NCBI GenBank assembly: GCA_944325235.1
Contig: CALUZE010000002.1
Coordinates: 1-30,543, forward strand
Direction: 5' to 3'
DNA length: 30,543 bases
Source of the DNA: an uncultured Elusimicrobiales bacterium
Lineage (GTDB): Bacteria > Elusimicrobiota > Elusimicrobia > Elusimicrobiales > Elusimicrobiaceae
Made by a program: the position numbers and the translations under genes. The notes beneath the pieces were generated by a model. It saw only the letters and a program-made list of their open reading frames with translations, did no database searches and was not told where the DNA came from. Positions 22,028 to 30,488 of the stretch are shown here, piece by piece (the first letter of the stretch is position 1; each line of letters begins with the position of its first letter).

Positions 22028-24397
22028 ATGAAATATCTTTGCATACACGGACACTTTTACCAGCCCCCGCGCGAAAACGCCTGGCTGGAAGAAATTGAAA
22101 TCCAGGACAGTGCCGCCCCGTACCACGATTGGAACAGCCGCATCTGTGCGGAGTGCTATTCCCCCAACACCATGGCGCGCGTGCTGGACGGAAATAAAGA
22201 TTTGATTGATTTAACCAACAACTACGCCCGCATCAGCTTTAACTTCGGGCCGACGCTTTTGTCGTGGATGGAAAAACACGAGCCCGAAGTGTACCAGGCC
22301 ATCCTGGAGGCCGACCGCCTGGGGCGTGCGCGCTTTGGCGGGCACGGCGGCGCGATTGCCCAAGTATACAACCATATGATTTTGCCCTTGGCCAACGCGC
22401 GCGATAAAGTGACGCAGGTCAAATGGGGCATTGCCGATTTTACCAAACGCTTCGGCCGCAAGCCGGAAGCCGTTTGGCTGGCCGAGACCGCCTGCAATAC
22501 CGAAACGTTGCAGGTGCTGGCCGACGAAGGAATGAAGTTCGTCATTTTGGCGCCCGGGCAATGCAAGCGGGTGCGCAAAATCGGCGAAGAGAAATGGCAG
22601 GAAGTCGGCGCGGGGGTGGACCCCAAGCGCGCCTACCGCTGCAATTTGCCCAACGGGAAAAATATTGCGCTGTTCTTTTACGACGGGCCCATTTCGCAGG
22701 GGATTGCGTTTTCGGACACGCTTTCTTCCGGCGAAAAATTTGCCGCCCGCCTGTTAAGCACCTACAACGCCGGTGACGAAGCCCAGCTGATGCACATTGC
22801 TACCGACGGGGAAACCTACGGCCACCACCAAAAATTTGCCGAAATGGCCCTGGCGTACTGCCTCAAAAAAGTGGAAGAAACGCCGGATGTGGAGCTGACG
22901 GTATACGGTGAATTTTTGGCCAAGTATCCGCCGCAGTACGAAGCGGAAATCGTGGAAAATTCCTCCTGGAGCTGTTTCCACGGGGTGGAGCGCTGGCGCG
23001 CCAACTGCGGGTGCAATTCCGGGATGAAACCCGGCTGGAACCAAAAGTGGCGCGGGCCGTTGCGCGACGCGCTGGATTTCGTGCGCGACGAAATGATCAA
23101 AACGTTTGAAAACGTTGGCAAAGAATATTTCAAAAACCCGTGGGACGCGCGCAACGATTACATTGATTTGGTATTGGACCGCTCGCTGGACGCCCAGCAC
23201 CGGTTCTTCTTAAAACACGCGACGGAAAAAGCCTGGAACGACCGCCCCAAAGCGCTGATGTTGTTGGAAATGCAGCGCAACGCGATGCTGATGTATACCA
23301 GCTGCGGGTGGTTCTTTGACGAAATCAGCGGGATTGAAACCGTGCAGATTATGCAGTATGCCGCCCGGGCGATGGAATTGAACCGCGTAATCAGCGGGAC
23401 GGATTTGGAACCGGCGTTTATGGAAAAACTGGCCGACGCACCCAGCAACATCAAGGAACTGAAAAACGGGGCCGTGGTGTACGAACGCTACGTGAAACCG
23501 CAGGTAATGCCGATTGAAAAAATTGCGCTGGAACACGTGGTTTCTATGCTTTCGGACGATACGGTCAACCCGCAGAAAGCCTACGAATGCGACGTGCTTT
23601 CCTACGAGCCGCAAAAGCTGGCGGCGCCCGGCTTCCGCCTGTGCTACGGGGACATTACGCTCAAATCCCGCACCACGCTGTTGGAACGCAAAATGCAGTT
23701 TGCCGTGCTCCAGCAGGGCGCGGTGGATTTTGTCTGCGCCGCGGGGGACGACGGCACCCTGGACCGCAACGCGGTGTTTGCCAAGATGGAAGAATTCTTC
23801 CATACGGGCAAATGCGAAGACTGCGCCGCCTACATCCGCCAGGCCTTCCCCAAACAATATCCGTTGGTGTCTATGTTCCAGGACGTGCGCCGCAAGGTAA
23901 TGGATTCCGTGCTGCACAAAATGAACGAAGAAACCGACCACAAATTTACGGAAGTGTTTGAACGGCAGTACCCCGTGGTGCGCGGGCTGCAGCTGATCGG
24001 CGCGCCCATTCCCAAGCCGTTTTTGACGGTGGCGGAGTTTGTGTTGTCGGAAGATTTAAAGGCCGAATTCCGCGCGGCGGACGTGGACGTAAACGCCGTG
24101 GAGGAATTGATGGAAGACGTAAAAACGCTGGGGCTGGACGTATCCAAAGGCACGGTGCGCGACGCCGTGACCGAAAAACTGACGTTCTTGTCCTTTGCGT
24201 TTGCGCGCAATCCGGCCGACAATGCGGCCGCGCTGAAATTGGTGGAATTTTTAAATTACGCCGATATCTTCGGCTTTGTGCCCGATACCGTGCGCGCACA
24301 GGAATTTGTGTTTTTGGGGCTTCGCTCGCTGGGCGAGGACGCCAAAAAGAAGGATATCCTGCGGGCGCTGGCACGCAAGCTGAAAATTGCGCTGTAA
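22028..24397 (+). CDS. Glycoside hydrolase family 57 / DUF3536 protein
   Basis: A 789-residue cytoplasmic protein. Residues 1-300 form a GH57-type catalytic barrel: HGHFYQPPRE (H8, H10) at the start, GGHGGAIAQVYNHMILP, the putative nucleophile E153 in VWLAETACN, and the putative acid D260 in IATDGETYGHH. The rest matches the long C-terminal region of the DUF3536 subgroup in overall length; its role is unknown. GH57 enzymes act on alpha-glucans such as glycogen (amylase, branching enzyme, glucanotransferase); the exact activity cannot be assigned. No signal peptide. The first residue fits the family start, and the ATG at 22028 lacks a Shine-Dalgarno sequence. The gene is monocistronic with a terminator. 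Confidence 0.92.
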   Translation: MKYLCIHGHFYQPPRENAWLEEIEIQDSAAPYHDWNSRICAECYSPNTMARVLDGNKDLIDLTNNYARISFNFGPTLLSWMEKHEPEVYQAILEADRLGRARFGGHGGAIAQVYNHMILPLANARDKVTQVKWGIADFTKRFGRKPEAVWLAETACNTETLQVLADEGMKFVILAPGQCKRVRKIGEEKWQEVGAGVDPKRAYRCNLPNGKNIALFFYDGPISQGIAFSDTLSSGEKFAARLLSTYNAGDEAQLMHIATDGETYGHHQKFAEMALAYCLKKVEETPDVELTVYGEFLAKYPPQYEAEIVENSSWSCFHGVERWRANCGCNSGMKPGWNQKWRGPLRDALDFVRDEMIKTFENVGKEYFKNPWDARNDYIDLVLDRSLDAQHRFFLKHATEKAWNDRPKALMLLEMQRNAMLMYTSCGWFFDEISGIETVQIMQYAARAMELNRVISGTDLEPAFMEKLADAPSNIKELKNGAVVYERYVKPQVMPIEKIALEHVVSMLSDDTVNPQKAYECDVLSYEPQKLAAPGFRLCYGDITLKSRTTLLERKMQFAVLQQGAVDFVCAAGDDGTLDRNAVFAKMEEFFHTGKCEDCAAYIRQAFPKQYPLVSMFQDVRRKVMDSVLHKMNEETDHKFTEVFERQYPVVRGLQLIGAPIPKPFLTVAEFVLSEDLKAEFRAADVDVNAVEELMEDVKTLGLDVSKGTVRDAVTEKLTFLSFAFARNPADNAAALKLVEFLNYADIFGFVPDTVRAQEFVFLGLRSLGEDAKKKDILRALARKLKIAL

Positions 24398-24409
24398 CGA
24401 AACACATCT

Positions 24410-24438
24410 AAAAAGCCCCGGGGAACCGGGGCTTTTTT
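24410..24438. terminator. Bidirectional terminator between GH57 and Sel1 genes
   Basis: AAAAAGCCCCGG / CCGGGGCTTTTTT hairpin between two convergent genes, with A and T runs on both flanks. Confidence 0.9.
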
Positions 24439-24439
24439 A

Positions 24440-25054
24440 TTACAGGTTTTTCAAAACGGAGCGAGGGGTATTTTTTAGTTTGCGTTTGGCCAGCGGTTCG
24501 CCTTGTTTGGCGGCGCGCAGGTAATAGCGCAGGGCGGTTTTTTCGTCTTTTTCCACGCCGATGCCTTTTTCGTAGAAGTGGGCCGTAAGCGTTTGGGCCA
24601 GGGGGCTGTTTTCCTCGGCCGCGGCTTTCATAATGCCAAAGCCTTTGGCGGGGTCGGCCGCGATGCCGATGCCCTGCACGTAGCACAGGGCCAAGTTCAC
24701 GCGGGCTTCAAAATCGTTCAAGGCGGCGGCCATTTGGTACCAGTAAAAAGTCTTTTCCGGGTTGGGGTCGCAGCCGTGCCCGGCGTTGTACAGCCCGGCC
24801 AGGGCGTTCATCGCAGGAATACTGCCGTTTTTGGCGGCGGTATCAAACCAGTTTAACGCTTGGGCGTAGTCCTGCGGGACGTGCTTGCCCCGGTAGTAAA
24901 AAAGCCCCAGCTGATATTGGGCCTTGGCGTCGCCGGCGGACGCTTTGGCCAACAGGTCTTTAAACGGGCTGCGCGCATGCTTGTGCAGGAAAAACAGCGC
25001 CACTGCCAAAATAAAAATAATTGCCAGCCCGGTGCGGGTTTCTATCCATTCCAT
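24440..25054 (-). CDS. Membrane-anchored Sel1-repeat protein
   Basis: A 204-residue protein with an N-terminal membrane anchor (about residues 8-24, TGLAIIFILAVALFF) and about four Sel1-like (TPR-type) repeats. The repeat pattern is visible as GDAKAQYQLGLFYYRGKHV, then NGSIPAMNALAGLYNAGHG, DFEARVNLALCYVQGIGI and NSPLAQTLTAHFYEKGIGV. Such repeats bind partner proteins; the domain should face the periplasm or cytoplasm depending on anchor orientation. AAGGAAC precedes the ATG. It lies 48 nt downstream of lolD on the same strand without a T-tailed terminator between them, so it is probably the last gene of that operon. Confidence 0.88.
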   Translation of the reverse strand: MEWIETRTGLAIIFILAVALFFLHKHARSPFKDLLAKASAGDAKAQYQLGLFYYRGKHVPQDYAQALNWFDTAAKNGSIPAMNALAGLYNAGHGCDPNPEKTFYWYQMAAALNDFEARVNLALCYVQGIGIAADPAKGFGIMKAAAEENSPLAQTLTAHFYEKGIGVEKDEKTALRYYLRAAKQGEPLAKRKLKNTPRSVLKNL

Positions 25055-25102
25055 TTTTGTTCCTTGCGGGCCCGCTTTTGCAGGCGGGACCTGATGTAAA
25101 TA

Positions 25103-25768
25103 TTATTTGGTTTGCACCAATTTGCGGTTTGAGAGCAGGTAAACTTCGTCCGCGTATTCGGTGGCGTGTGCGTCGTGCGTCACCATCAAAATTGTCAGTC
25201 CCTTTTCGCGGCTCATCCGGGCAAAATCGGCAAACACTTGTTCTTTGCGTGCCGTGTCCAGGTTGCCGGTGGGTTCGTCCGCCAGCAAAAGGGGCGGGTC
25301 GTTGCGCAGGGCGCGGGCAATGCTGGCGCGCTGCTTTTCGCCGCCGGACAAATCGGCCGGCAGTTTGTGGCTGATGGCGCCCAAACCCAAATTTTCCAGC
25401 AATTGCTGGGCCCTTTTTGGGTCGGGCCGGCCGTGCATCAAAGCGGGCATATCCACGTTTTCCAAGAGGGAAAATTCGGGCAGCAGCCCGTCAAACTGGA
25501 ACACAAACCCCATTTTTTTAAGCCGCAGGGCCGAGCGGGCCGTTTCGCTTTTGAGGGCGGTGATGTCATGCCCGTCCAGGCGGATGACGCCGGAAGTGGG
25601 TTTATCCAGCATGGCAATTAAATTTAACAGCGTGCTCTTGCCCGAGCCGCTGGGCCCCAACAGCACGGTAAATTTGCCGCGCTTGATGGTCAGCGTGACG
25701 TCTTCCAGCACGCAGAGGTTTTCGTCGCCTTGTCCGTAAATTTTGGTTAAATGTTCCAGTTCTATCAT
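25103..25768 (-). CDS. lolD: Lipoprotein-release ABC transporter ATPase
   Basis: A 221-residue ABC ATPase of the LolD/MacB subgroup. Walker A is GPSGSGKS, the signature motif is LSGGEKQRASIARAL, Walker B is LLLADEPTGNLD and the H-loop is MVTHD. It powers extraction of lipoproteins from the inner membrane for delivery to LolA. It starts 1 nt after the permease gene stop, so the two are co-translated. The neighbouring permease makes LolD more likely than a macrolide or cell-division (FtsE) transporter. Confidence 0.92.
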   Translation of the reverse strand: MIELEHLTKIYGQGDENLCVLEDVTLTIKRGKFTVLLGPSGSGKSTLLNLIAMLDKPTSGVIRLDGHDITALKSETARSALRLKKMGFVFQFDGLLPEFSLLENVDMPALMHGRPDPKRAQQLLENLGLGAISHKLPADLSGGEKQRASIARALRNDPPLLLADEPTGNLDTARKEQVFADFARMSREKGLTILMVTHDAHATEYADEVYLLSNRKLVQTK

Positions 25769-25769
25769 A

Positions 25770-26987
25770 TCATCCGTACCGTATGGCGTCCGTGGGGTGC
25801 ACGCGCGACGCTTTCACCGCCGGGTACAGCCCCGCCACAAAGCAAATCAAGCAGCTGCCGCCCACCACGGCCAAAATGTCCCACAGTTGCATGCGCACCG
25901 GGACTTTGGTCAAATAGTAAATATCGCCGGGCAGTTCCACGATGTTAAACGTGGCGATAATCCAACACAGTAAACACGCCAACAGCAGCCCCAGCACAAT
26001 GCCCAGCCCCGCAATCACCATGGCTTCCCACATAAAAATTTTGCGTATCATCCGCGGGCTGGCGCCCATGGCGCGCATAATGCCGATGTCACGCAGTTTT
26101 TCGGTGCCGAGCAGAATGAGGTTGCCGGCAATGTTTAGCGAGGCTACCCCGATAATTAAAAACAGAATGATGAACATCATCGTTTTTTCCAGCTTCAGCG
26201 CCGCGTAGAGCGTACTGTTCAGCTGGGCGAACGTCCGCACGGAATAGCCGTGGCCGATGACGTCGCGGATTTGTTCGGCGGCTTTGTCGGCGTCGTTGAT
26301 GTTGTGCAGTTTGACGGCAATGCCCGTGGTGCCCTGGTGCAGGCCCAAGAAATCGCTGGCGTGGTTTAACAGCGTGTAGGCGATGGTGTTGTCAAACTCG
26401 TAATATCCGGTGCGCAAGAGGCCGCTAATGCGGAATTTTTTCATTTTGGGGAACATCCCCGCCGAGGTAGAAATGGATTGGGGGGAAATCAGCACCACGT
26501 CATCGCCAATGTCGGCCCCTAAATTGGCGGCCAGCTCGCTGCCCAGCACCAAGGGCGGCGGGGCGTCCTGCGGCCAATCGGGCGTGAAGGAACCTTCTTC
26601 CACCGAGTCGGCCAGCGTGTTGATTTTCTTTTCCTGTTCCGGGTCCAGCCCGCGCACGATGAGTCCCACGCTTTGGCCCGCATAGGTGATAATGCCCTGG
26701 CCGTAAATGTGCGGCGCGGCGGCTTCCACCAGCGGGAGCTGTTCCACCAGCTGGATATTCTTTTTATACGTCTTTTCGCTCATGCGGCCAAAGATGAGGA
26801 TATGGCTTTGGGCGCCGATGATTTTATCCTTGATGTCCGTTTGAAAGCCGTTCATCACGGACAAGGTGGTAATGAGCGCGGCTACCCCCACGCTGACACC
26901 CGCCACGCCGATAAGCGTGGTGATAAAGGCAAACAGCCCTTGGCGGCGGGTTAAATAGCGCAGGGCGACAAATCGTTCAAATTTCAT
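25770..26987 (-). CDS. lolE: Lipoprotein-release ABC transporter permease (LolC/LolE-like)
   Basis: A 405-residue permease with four membrane helices: one near residues 22-47 (FITTLIGVAGVSVGVAALI) and three in the C-terminal third (MMFIILFLIIGVASLN, MVIAGLGIVLGLLLACLL, and one near LAVVGGSCLICFVAG). They flank a large periplasmic domain. The N-terminal YLTRRQGLFAF and the SVMNGFQTDIKDKIIG stretch after helix 1 are typical of LolC/LolE. Only one permease gene is present, so it probably works as a homodimer with LolD, as in other bacteria with a single LolC/E-type subunit (sometimes called LolF). No Shine-Dalgarno sequence precedes the ATG. Confidence 0.92.
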   Translation of the reverse strand: MKFERFVALRYLTRRQGLFAFITTLIGVAGVSVGVAALITTLSVMNGFQTDIKDKIIGAQSHILIFGRMSEKTYKKNIQLVEQLPLVEAAAPHIYGQGIITYAGQSVGLIVRGLDPEQEKKINTLADSVEEGSFTPDWPQDAPPPLVLGSELAANLGADIGDDVVLISPQSISTSAGMFPKMKKFRISGLLRTGYYEFDNTIAYTLLNHASDFLGLHQGTTGIAVKLHNINDADKAAEQIRDVIGHGYSVRTFAQLNSTLYAALKLEKTMMFIILFLIIGVASLNIAGNLILLGTEKLRDIGIMRAMGASPRMIRKIFMWEAMVIAGLGIVLGLLLACLLCWIIATFNIVELPGDIYYLTKVPVRMQLWDILAVVGGSCLICFVAGLYPAVKASRVHPTDAIRYG

Positions 26988-26993
26988 AGAAGT

Positions 26994-27022
26994 ATTTTAC
27001 CTTATATGGAGCAAATTGTCCC
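26994..27022 (-). promoter_or_regulatory. Putative promoter of lol operon
   Basis: Minus strand TAAAAT (26994-26999) with GGGACA at 27017-27022 and a 17-nt spacer. The ATG begins 6 nt after the -10 box. It lies downstream of the lysS terminator, so the lol genes need their own promoter here. Confidence 0.55.
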
Positions 27023-27040
27023 GCCGGGCAAAAAAGGCAG

Positions 27041-27077
27041 AAAAACCCCGCGCTTATCTTGGCGTGGGGTTTTTGGG
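27041..27077 (-). terminator. Terminator of lysS
   Basis: AAAAACCCCGCGC and GGCGTGGGGTTTTT form a stem just after the lysS stop, with A and T runs on the two flanks. Confidence 0.85.
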
Positions 27078-27086
27078 GAAAGACTT

Positions 27087-28610
27087 TTATTTTTCTTCTT
27101 TTTCGTCCAGCTTTTTGAGCGTGGGGAACAAGATGATTTCGCGGATAGAGTCTTGGCCGGTCAGCATCATCACGATGCGGTCAATCCCAATCCCCATCCC
27201 GCCGGTGGGCGGCATGCCGCTTTCCATCGCTTCAATATAGTCGGCGTCCAGGATGTCGGCGTTGTTGGCGTCTTCGCCTTTGGCGATGGCCTTGGCGGCC
27301 GCTTGGTCTTTCAGGCGCTGGAGCTGGTCGGCCGGGTCGTTTAACTCGGTATAGGCGTTGCCGAGTTCCTGCCCGTTGACGAACACTTCAAAGCGTTCCA
27401 CAATTTCCGGATCGCCCGGTTTGGTTTTGGCAAACGGGCTGACGGCGGTGGGGTAGTCCATCGCGATGACCGGGTTGTGGTATTCGGCCAAGAGCTTGCC
27501 TTCAAAAAGTTCGTCAAAAATATCCGAGTCGGAGCTGTCGGCCGTAAATTTGACGCCCTGTTCCTTGGCGACTTCTTCCAGTTTGGCGCGGTTGAATTTG
27601 CGGCCGTCCAACACTTCGTGGATGTCGCGGCCGAATTTTTCCTGCCATTTTTCCGGGATGTGCACGCGCACGTAAGGCGGGCGCAGGTCCACTTCGTGTC
27701 CGCGGAAATGGATTTTTTCCATTCCGATGGCTTTGGCCGCGTTGCCCAAAATTTCGTCAAACAAGTCGGCCATGGTGTTCACGTCCCCGTACGCCTGATA
27801 GAGTTCCATCATCGTAAATTCGGGGTTGTGGGTGGTGTCAATGCCTTCGTTGCGGAACATATGCCCGATTTCGTAAATTTTGTCCATTCCGCCGATAATC
27901 AACCGTTTGTGGTACAGTTCCAACGCAATGCGCATATACAGCGGCATTTTAAGCGCGTTGTGGTACGTTTCAAACGGGCGCGCAATGGCACCGCCGGCAT
28001 CGGGGTTTAAAATGGGGGTTTCCACTTCCAAAAATCCTTTGTCGTCCAGCGTTTTGCGGATAGAGGTGATGATTTTGGCGCGCTTGATGAAAATTTCTTT
28101 CACGTCTTCGTTGGCAATCAAATCCAGGTGGCGTTTGCGGAAGCGCACTTCGGTATCCTGCAAGCCGTGGTATTTTTCCGGCAGGGGGCGGATGGCTTTG
28201 GACAAGAGCGTCAGTTTGGTGACTTTAATCGTCTTTTCGCCGGTCTTGGTGACGAACACGTGCCCGGTAACGGAGATAAAATCCCCCACGGAAATGTGTT
28301 TTTTGAAAAACGCGTACGCTTCGTCGCCCAAGTTGTCTTTGGAAATATAGAGCTGCACGCGGCCCGAAAAATCGCGCAAGTGAGCAAACGCCGCCTTGCC
28401 CATTAACCGCAGCTGCATCAGGCGCCCGGCGGTTACGGCCTCGGCCCCTTCGGGCGAGTCCTTGGCCTGCTGGCAGGAAATTTGCTTTTCGCAGCGGTTC
28501 GGATACGGAGCAATGCCTAGTTTGCGGATTTCATCCACTTCGGCGTAGCGCTGGGCAATAATTTCGTCCAACGCGTTATTATGATGATGTTGCGTATTTT
28601 CGGTTGACAT
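27087..28610 (-). CDS. lysS: Lysyl-tRNA synthetase, class II
   Basis: A 507-residue class II aminoacyl-tRNA synthetase that charges tRNA-Lys. An N-terminal OB-fold anticodon-binding domain (MGKAAFAHLRDFSGRVQLYI) is followed by the catalytic core: motif 2 FRNEGIDTTHNPEFTMMELY and motif 3 GMGIGIDRIVMMLT. Length is normal for the bacterial enzyme. I chose the ATG at 28610, with GAGG about 8 nt upstream; the longer frame crosses the promoter. The N-terminus carries a small His/Asn-rich stretch (TQHHHNN). A minus-strand TACAAT is at 28641-28646. It is divergent from the ankyrin gene. Confidence 0.96.
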   Translation of the reverse strand: MSTENTQHHHNNALDEIIAQRYAEVDEIRKLGIAPYPNRCEKQISCQQAKDSPEGAEAVTAGRLMQLRLMGKAAFAHLRDFSGRVQLYISKDNLGDEAYAFFKKHISVGDFISVTGHVFVTKTGEKTIKVTKLTLLSKAIRPLPEKYHGLQDTEVRFRKRHLDLIANEDVKEIFIKRAKIITSIRKTLDDKGFLEVETPILNPDAGGAIARPFETYHNALKMPLYMRIALELYHKRLIIGGMDKIYEIGHMFRNEGIDTTHNPEFTMMELYQAYGDVNTMADLFDEILGNAAKAIGMEKIHFRGHEVDLRPPYVRVHIPEKWQEKFGRDIHEVLDGRKFNRAKLEEVAKEQGVKFTADSSDSDIFDELFEGKLLAEYHNPVIAMDYPTAVSPFAKTKPGDPEIVERFEVFVNGQELGNAYTELNDPADQLQRLKDQAAAKAIAKGEDANNADILDADYIEAMESGMPPTGGMGIGIDRIVMMLTGQDSIREIILFPTLKKLDEKEEK

Positions 28611-28640
28611 CGGTAAAACCTCGTAATTAGTATTAATTCT

Positions 28641-28690
28641 ATTGTAGCAAATTGGTTGCATGGTGCGCCCGGCTGAATAATTGATACAAT
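28641..28690. promoter_or_regulatory. Divergent -10 elements of lysS and ankyrin gene
   Basis: TACAAT on the minus strand at 28641-28646 (lysS) and TACAAT on the plus strand at 28685-28690 (ankyrin gene, 20 nt before its ATG). No good -35 boxes were seen. Confidence 0.5.
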
Positions 28691-28710
28691 AAATCACAGG
28701 GGTTTATTTT

Positions 28711-29322
28711 ATGAAGATGAGTACCATTTTAACCACGTTATTGGTGGCCGCTTTGTTGGCGGGCGGGTTGTATTTGCGCTACCACCAAAAAGACACCGAT
28801 TCCCGCGGAGCCACGCGCCTGATGCGCTCTATTGAAAACCACGCGGAAATGCAGGACACGCTCAAACTGATTGAAAAGAGCGAGGATGTAAATATGCGCG
28901 ACAAATCCGGCCAGACGGCGTTGTTTTACGCGGCGCGATCGGCGCAGGACCCGCAAGTCGTGCGCGATTTACTGGAAGCCGGCGCCAATTTGCACATTGC
29001 CGACGACAACGGCCAAACCGCCCTGATGGTGGCGGCGCGGTATAATCCGTCGGCCGACGTGCTGGAAGAATTTACCAAAAACGGGGCGCACGTAAACGCG
29101 TCCGATAACGAAGGCAACACGCCTTTGTTGCTGGCGGCCCAATACAATACGCCGGAAGTCATCCGCGCGCTGCTGCGCGCCAAGGCGGACCCGGGCATCA
29201 CCGGACCCGAAGGCAAAACCGTGGCCGAAGCGCTGGCCGAAAATACCCATTTGACCGACCAGGAAAAAACCGACTACCGCCAAGCGATGTTGGTGCTTTC
29301 TATTTTGCAGGGTGCGTATTAA
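28711..29322 (+). CDS. Membrane-anchored ankyrin-repeat protein
   Basis: A 203-residue protein with an N-terminal membrane anchor or uncleaved signal (about residues 5-22, ILTTLLVAALLAGGLYL) and about four ankyrin repeats. The clearest are DKSGQTALFYAARS, DDNGQTALMVAARY and DNEGNTPLLLAAQY, each followed by a V(V/I)R(D/A)LL-type second helix. Ankyrin repeats bind proteins; here they probably face the periplasm. AGGGG precedes the ATG by 9 nt; an in-frame ATG 6 nt later is also possible. It is a single gene with its own promoter and terminator. Confidence 0.9.
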   Translation: MKMSTILTTLLVAALLAGGLYLRYHQKDTDSRGATRLMRSIENHAEMQDTLKLIEKSEDVNMRDKSGQTALFYAARSAQDPQVVRDLLEAGANLHIADDNGQTALMVAARYNPSADVLEEFTKNGAHVNASDNEGNTPLLLAAQYNTPEVIRALLRAKADPGITGPEGKTVAEALAENTHLTDQEKTDYRQAMLVLSILQGAY

Positions 29323-29343
29323 ACGTTGTTTTGAAACATATGC

Positions 29344-29374
29344 AAAAGGCCTCCCAAACGGGAGGCCTTTTTGT
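29344..29374. terminator. Bidirectional terminator
   Basis: AAAAGGCCTCCC / GGGAGGCCTTTT perfect stem (loop AAAC) between the ankyrin gene and the convergent exported-protein gene. Confidence 0.9.
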
Positions 29375-29390
29375 TGCGGGGGAAAAGGAG

Positions 29391-30134
29391 TTAAGGCTGT
29401 TTCCCGGCAGAATACGGCGTAAACGTAAAATAGCCGTCGCGGTCCATTTTCAGTTCGCCCCACGTTAATTGCCCGTTGAGGCGGAAAAGAGCGCTGACGC
29501 GGTAAATCCACGACGGAGGAATATCGTGCGGGACGGAAACATACACGCCCCAGCCCACGCGTTTTAAATGAAAGACAACCGACAAAAACGGTTTTTCGTC
29601 CGTGCTGGATTGTAGGGAGGTGGCAAAAAATACGGCGCTTTGGGGGTTCAGCGCGGCATAAATGGCTTTGGTGCCGGGCGGATAGGAACGGCCGTCGTAC
29701 GGTTCGTAACACGTATAATGGGATTTGGATACTTCCATTCCGTGGCGTAAAATGTGGCGCAGCTGTTTGCCGTCTGCGTCCAAACGCATGCCGCGGAACA
29801 TTACTTTTTCATTTTCCTCCAAGGGAAGCGGCGGAATGCGGTCCCGATTGCGCAGCAGCAAGGGCTTGGGAAGCAGCCGCTTGGGGGAAATAAAAGAATA
29901 GGTGTTGACTGCACGAGTGACGGTACGGAAATGGGACGGGCGGTTTAGCAAAGCGGCCCGCACAAGCGCGCGTTTGATTTTGGATTGGGCGGCCGCGGTG
30001 AGGATTTGCACTTTTCCGGGCAATAAACCTTTTTTTAAAAAATTCCATTTTTGGGCATACGCATTCGGCGCAGCCACACACACGAGAGCTGACAGACAGC
30101 CCGTTAAAAAAATTGTTTTAAACTGTAGGGGCAT
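29391..30134 (-). CDS. Exported protein of unknown function, possible ADP-ribosyltransferase-like core
   Basis: A 247-residue protein with a Sec signal peptide (hydrophobic residues 7-22, cut after NAYA at 27). A basic linker (residues 30-105) leads to a compact domain. The domain opens EKVMFRGMRLD (R114), continues LRHILRHGMEVSK, then TKAIYAALNPQSAVFFATS and FLSVVFHLKRVGWG, and ends near LTWGELKM (E227). The order 'FRG - L..IL..G - small/aromatic turn with NPQSAVFFA - beta strand' resembles ADP-ribosyltransferase-like folds, but I cannot confirm catalytic residues. No Shine-Dalgarno sequence is seen before the ATG at 30134; a TATTTT lies 6 nt upstream. It is monocistronic. Confidence 0.75.
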   Translation of the reverse strand: MPLQFKTIFLTGCLSALVCVAAPNAYAQKWNFLKKGLLPGKVQILTAAAQSKIKRALVRAALLNRPSHFRTVTRAVNTYSFISPKRLLPKPLLLRNRDRIPPLPLEENEKVMFRGMRLDADGKQLRHILRHGMEVSKSHYTCYEPYDGRSYPPGTKAIYAALNPQSAVFFATSLQSSTDEKPFLSVVFHLKRVGWGVYVSVPHDIPPSWIYRVSALFRLNGQLTWGELKMDRDGYFTFTPYSAGKQP

Positions 30135-30215
30135 ATATATAAAATAGCTTTTTTGGGGAATGTTCCGCTTAGGACTTTGGACCTAGGCGAACGGGCATTT
30201 TGGGCCCAGGCCGGC

Positions 30216-30298
30216 CGCAGGCCAAGCAGTTGGCCTGCTGTCCCGGCACAAATAAAAAACCGCCTTGCGGCGGTCTAAAATCTGGTTCCGGGACTAGG
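30216..30298 (-). repeat. Direct repeat copy 1: tRNA-Gln 3' fragment, terminator and hairpin
   Basis: 83 nt that match 30407-30488 except for one extra A in an A run. It contains the tRNA-Gln 3' end with CCA, a GCC-rich terminator (30254-30274) and a GCAGGCCAA/TTGGCCTGC hairpin (30217-30238). Similarity to the tRNA continues a few bases further (CGAG-CCTAG against CGAGTCCTAG). Confidence 0.9.
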
Positions 30299-30406
30299 CT
30301 CGGCCACCCGTCGCCTTGCTGACGCGCGGCGCGTTCGGCCCCGCCTCGCGGTACTCGCCTTGCCCGTTGGGCAAACTCGTACAACGCTGCGGCTTTCTCG
30401 TCCTAG

Positions 30407-30488
30407 CGCAGGCCAAGCAGTTGGCCTGCTGTCCCGGCACAAATAAAAACCGCCTTGCGGCGGTCTAAAATCTGGTTCCGGGACTAGG
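30407..30488 (-). repeat. Direct repeat copy 2, overlapping the tRNA-Gln 3' end
   Basis: 82 nt. The right end is the 3' end of the intact tRNA-Gln; the left end is the tRNA terminator and the 9-bp hairpin. Confidence 0.9.
30445..30464 (-). terminator. Terminator of tRNA-Gln
   Basis: ACCGCC/GGCGGT stem (loop of 4) followed on the minus strand by TTTTT, 9 nt after the tRNA CCA end. An identical stem occurs in copy 1 at 30254-30274. Confidence 0.85.

Larger units (their letters stand above)
30135..30472. other. Non-coding region with tRNA-end duplication
   Basis: This stretch holds a leader of about 80 nt, a near-perfect repeat copy, a 108-nt GC-rich spacer and most of the second repeat copy. 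An open frame of 71 codons on the minus strand (30384-30169) runs through repeat, terminator and tRNA fragment, so it is not counted as a gene. Confidence 0.7.

Noticed and set aside
21892..22044. 51-residue N-terminal extension of the PhoH-like protein
   Set aside because: It overlaps the TTGACG/TATACT promoter, and the PIN domain begins directly at the ATG at 21891.
30169..30384. Minus-strand open frame of 71 codons next to tRNA-Gln
   Set aside because: It runs through a terminator, a tRNA 3' fragment and a repeat copy, and has no family resemblance.
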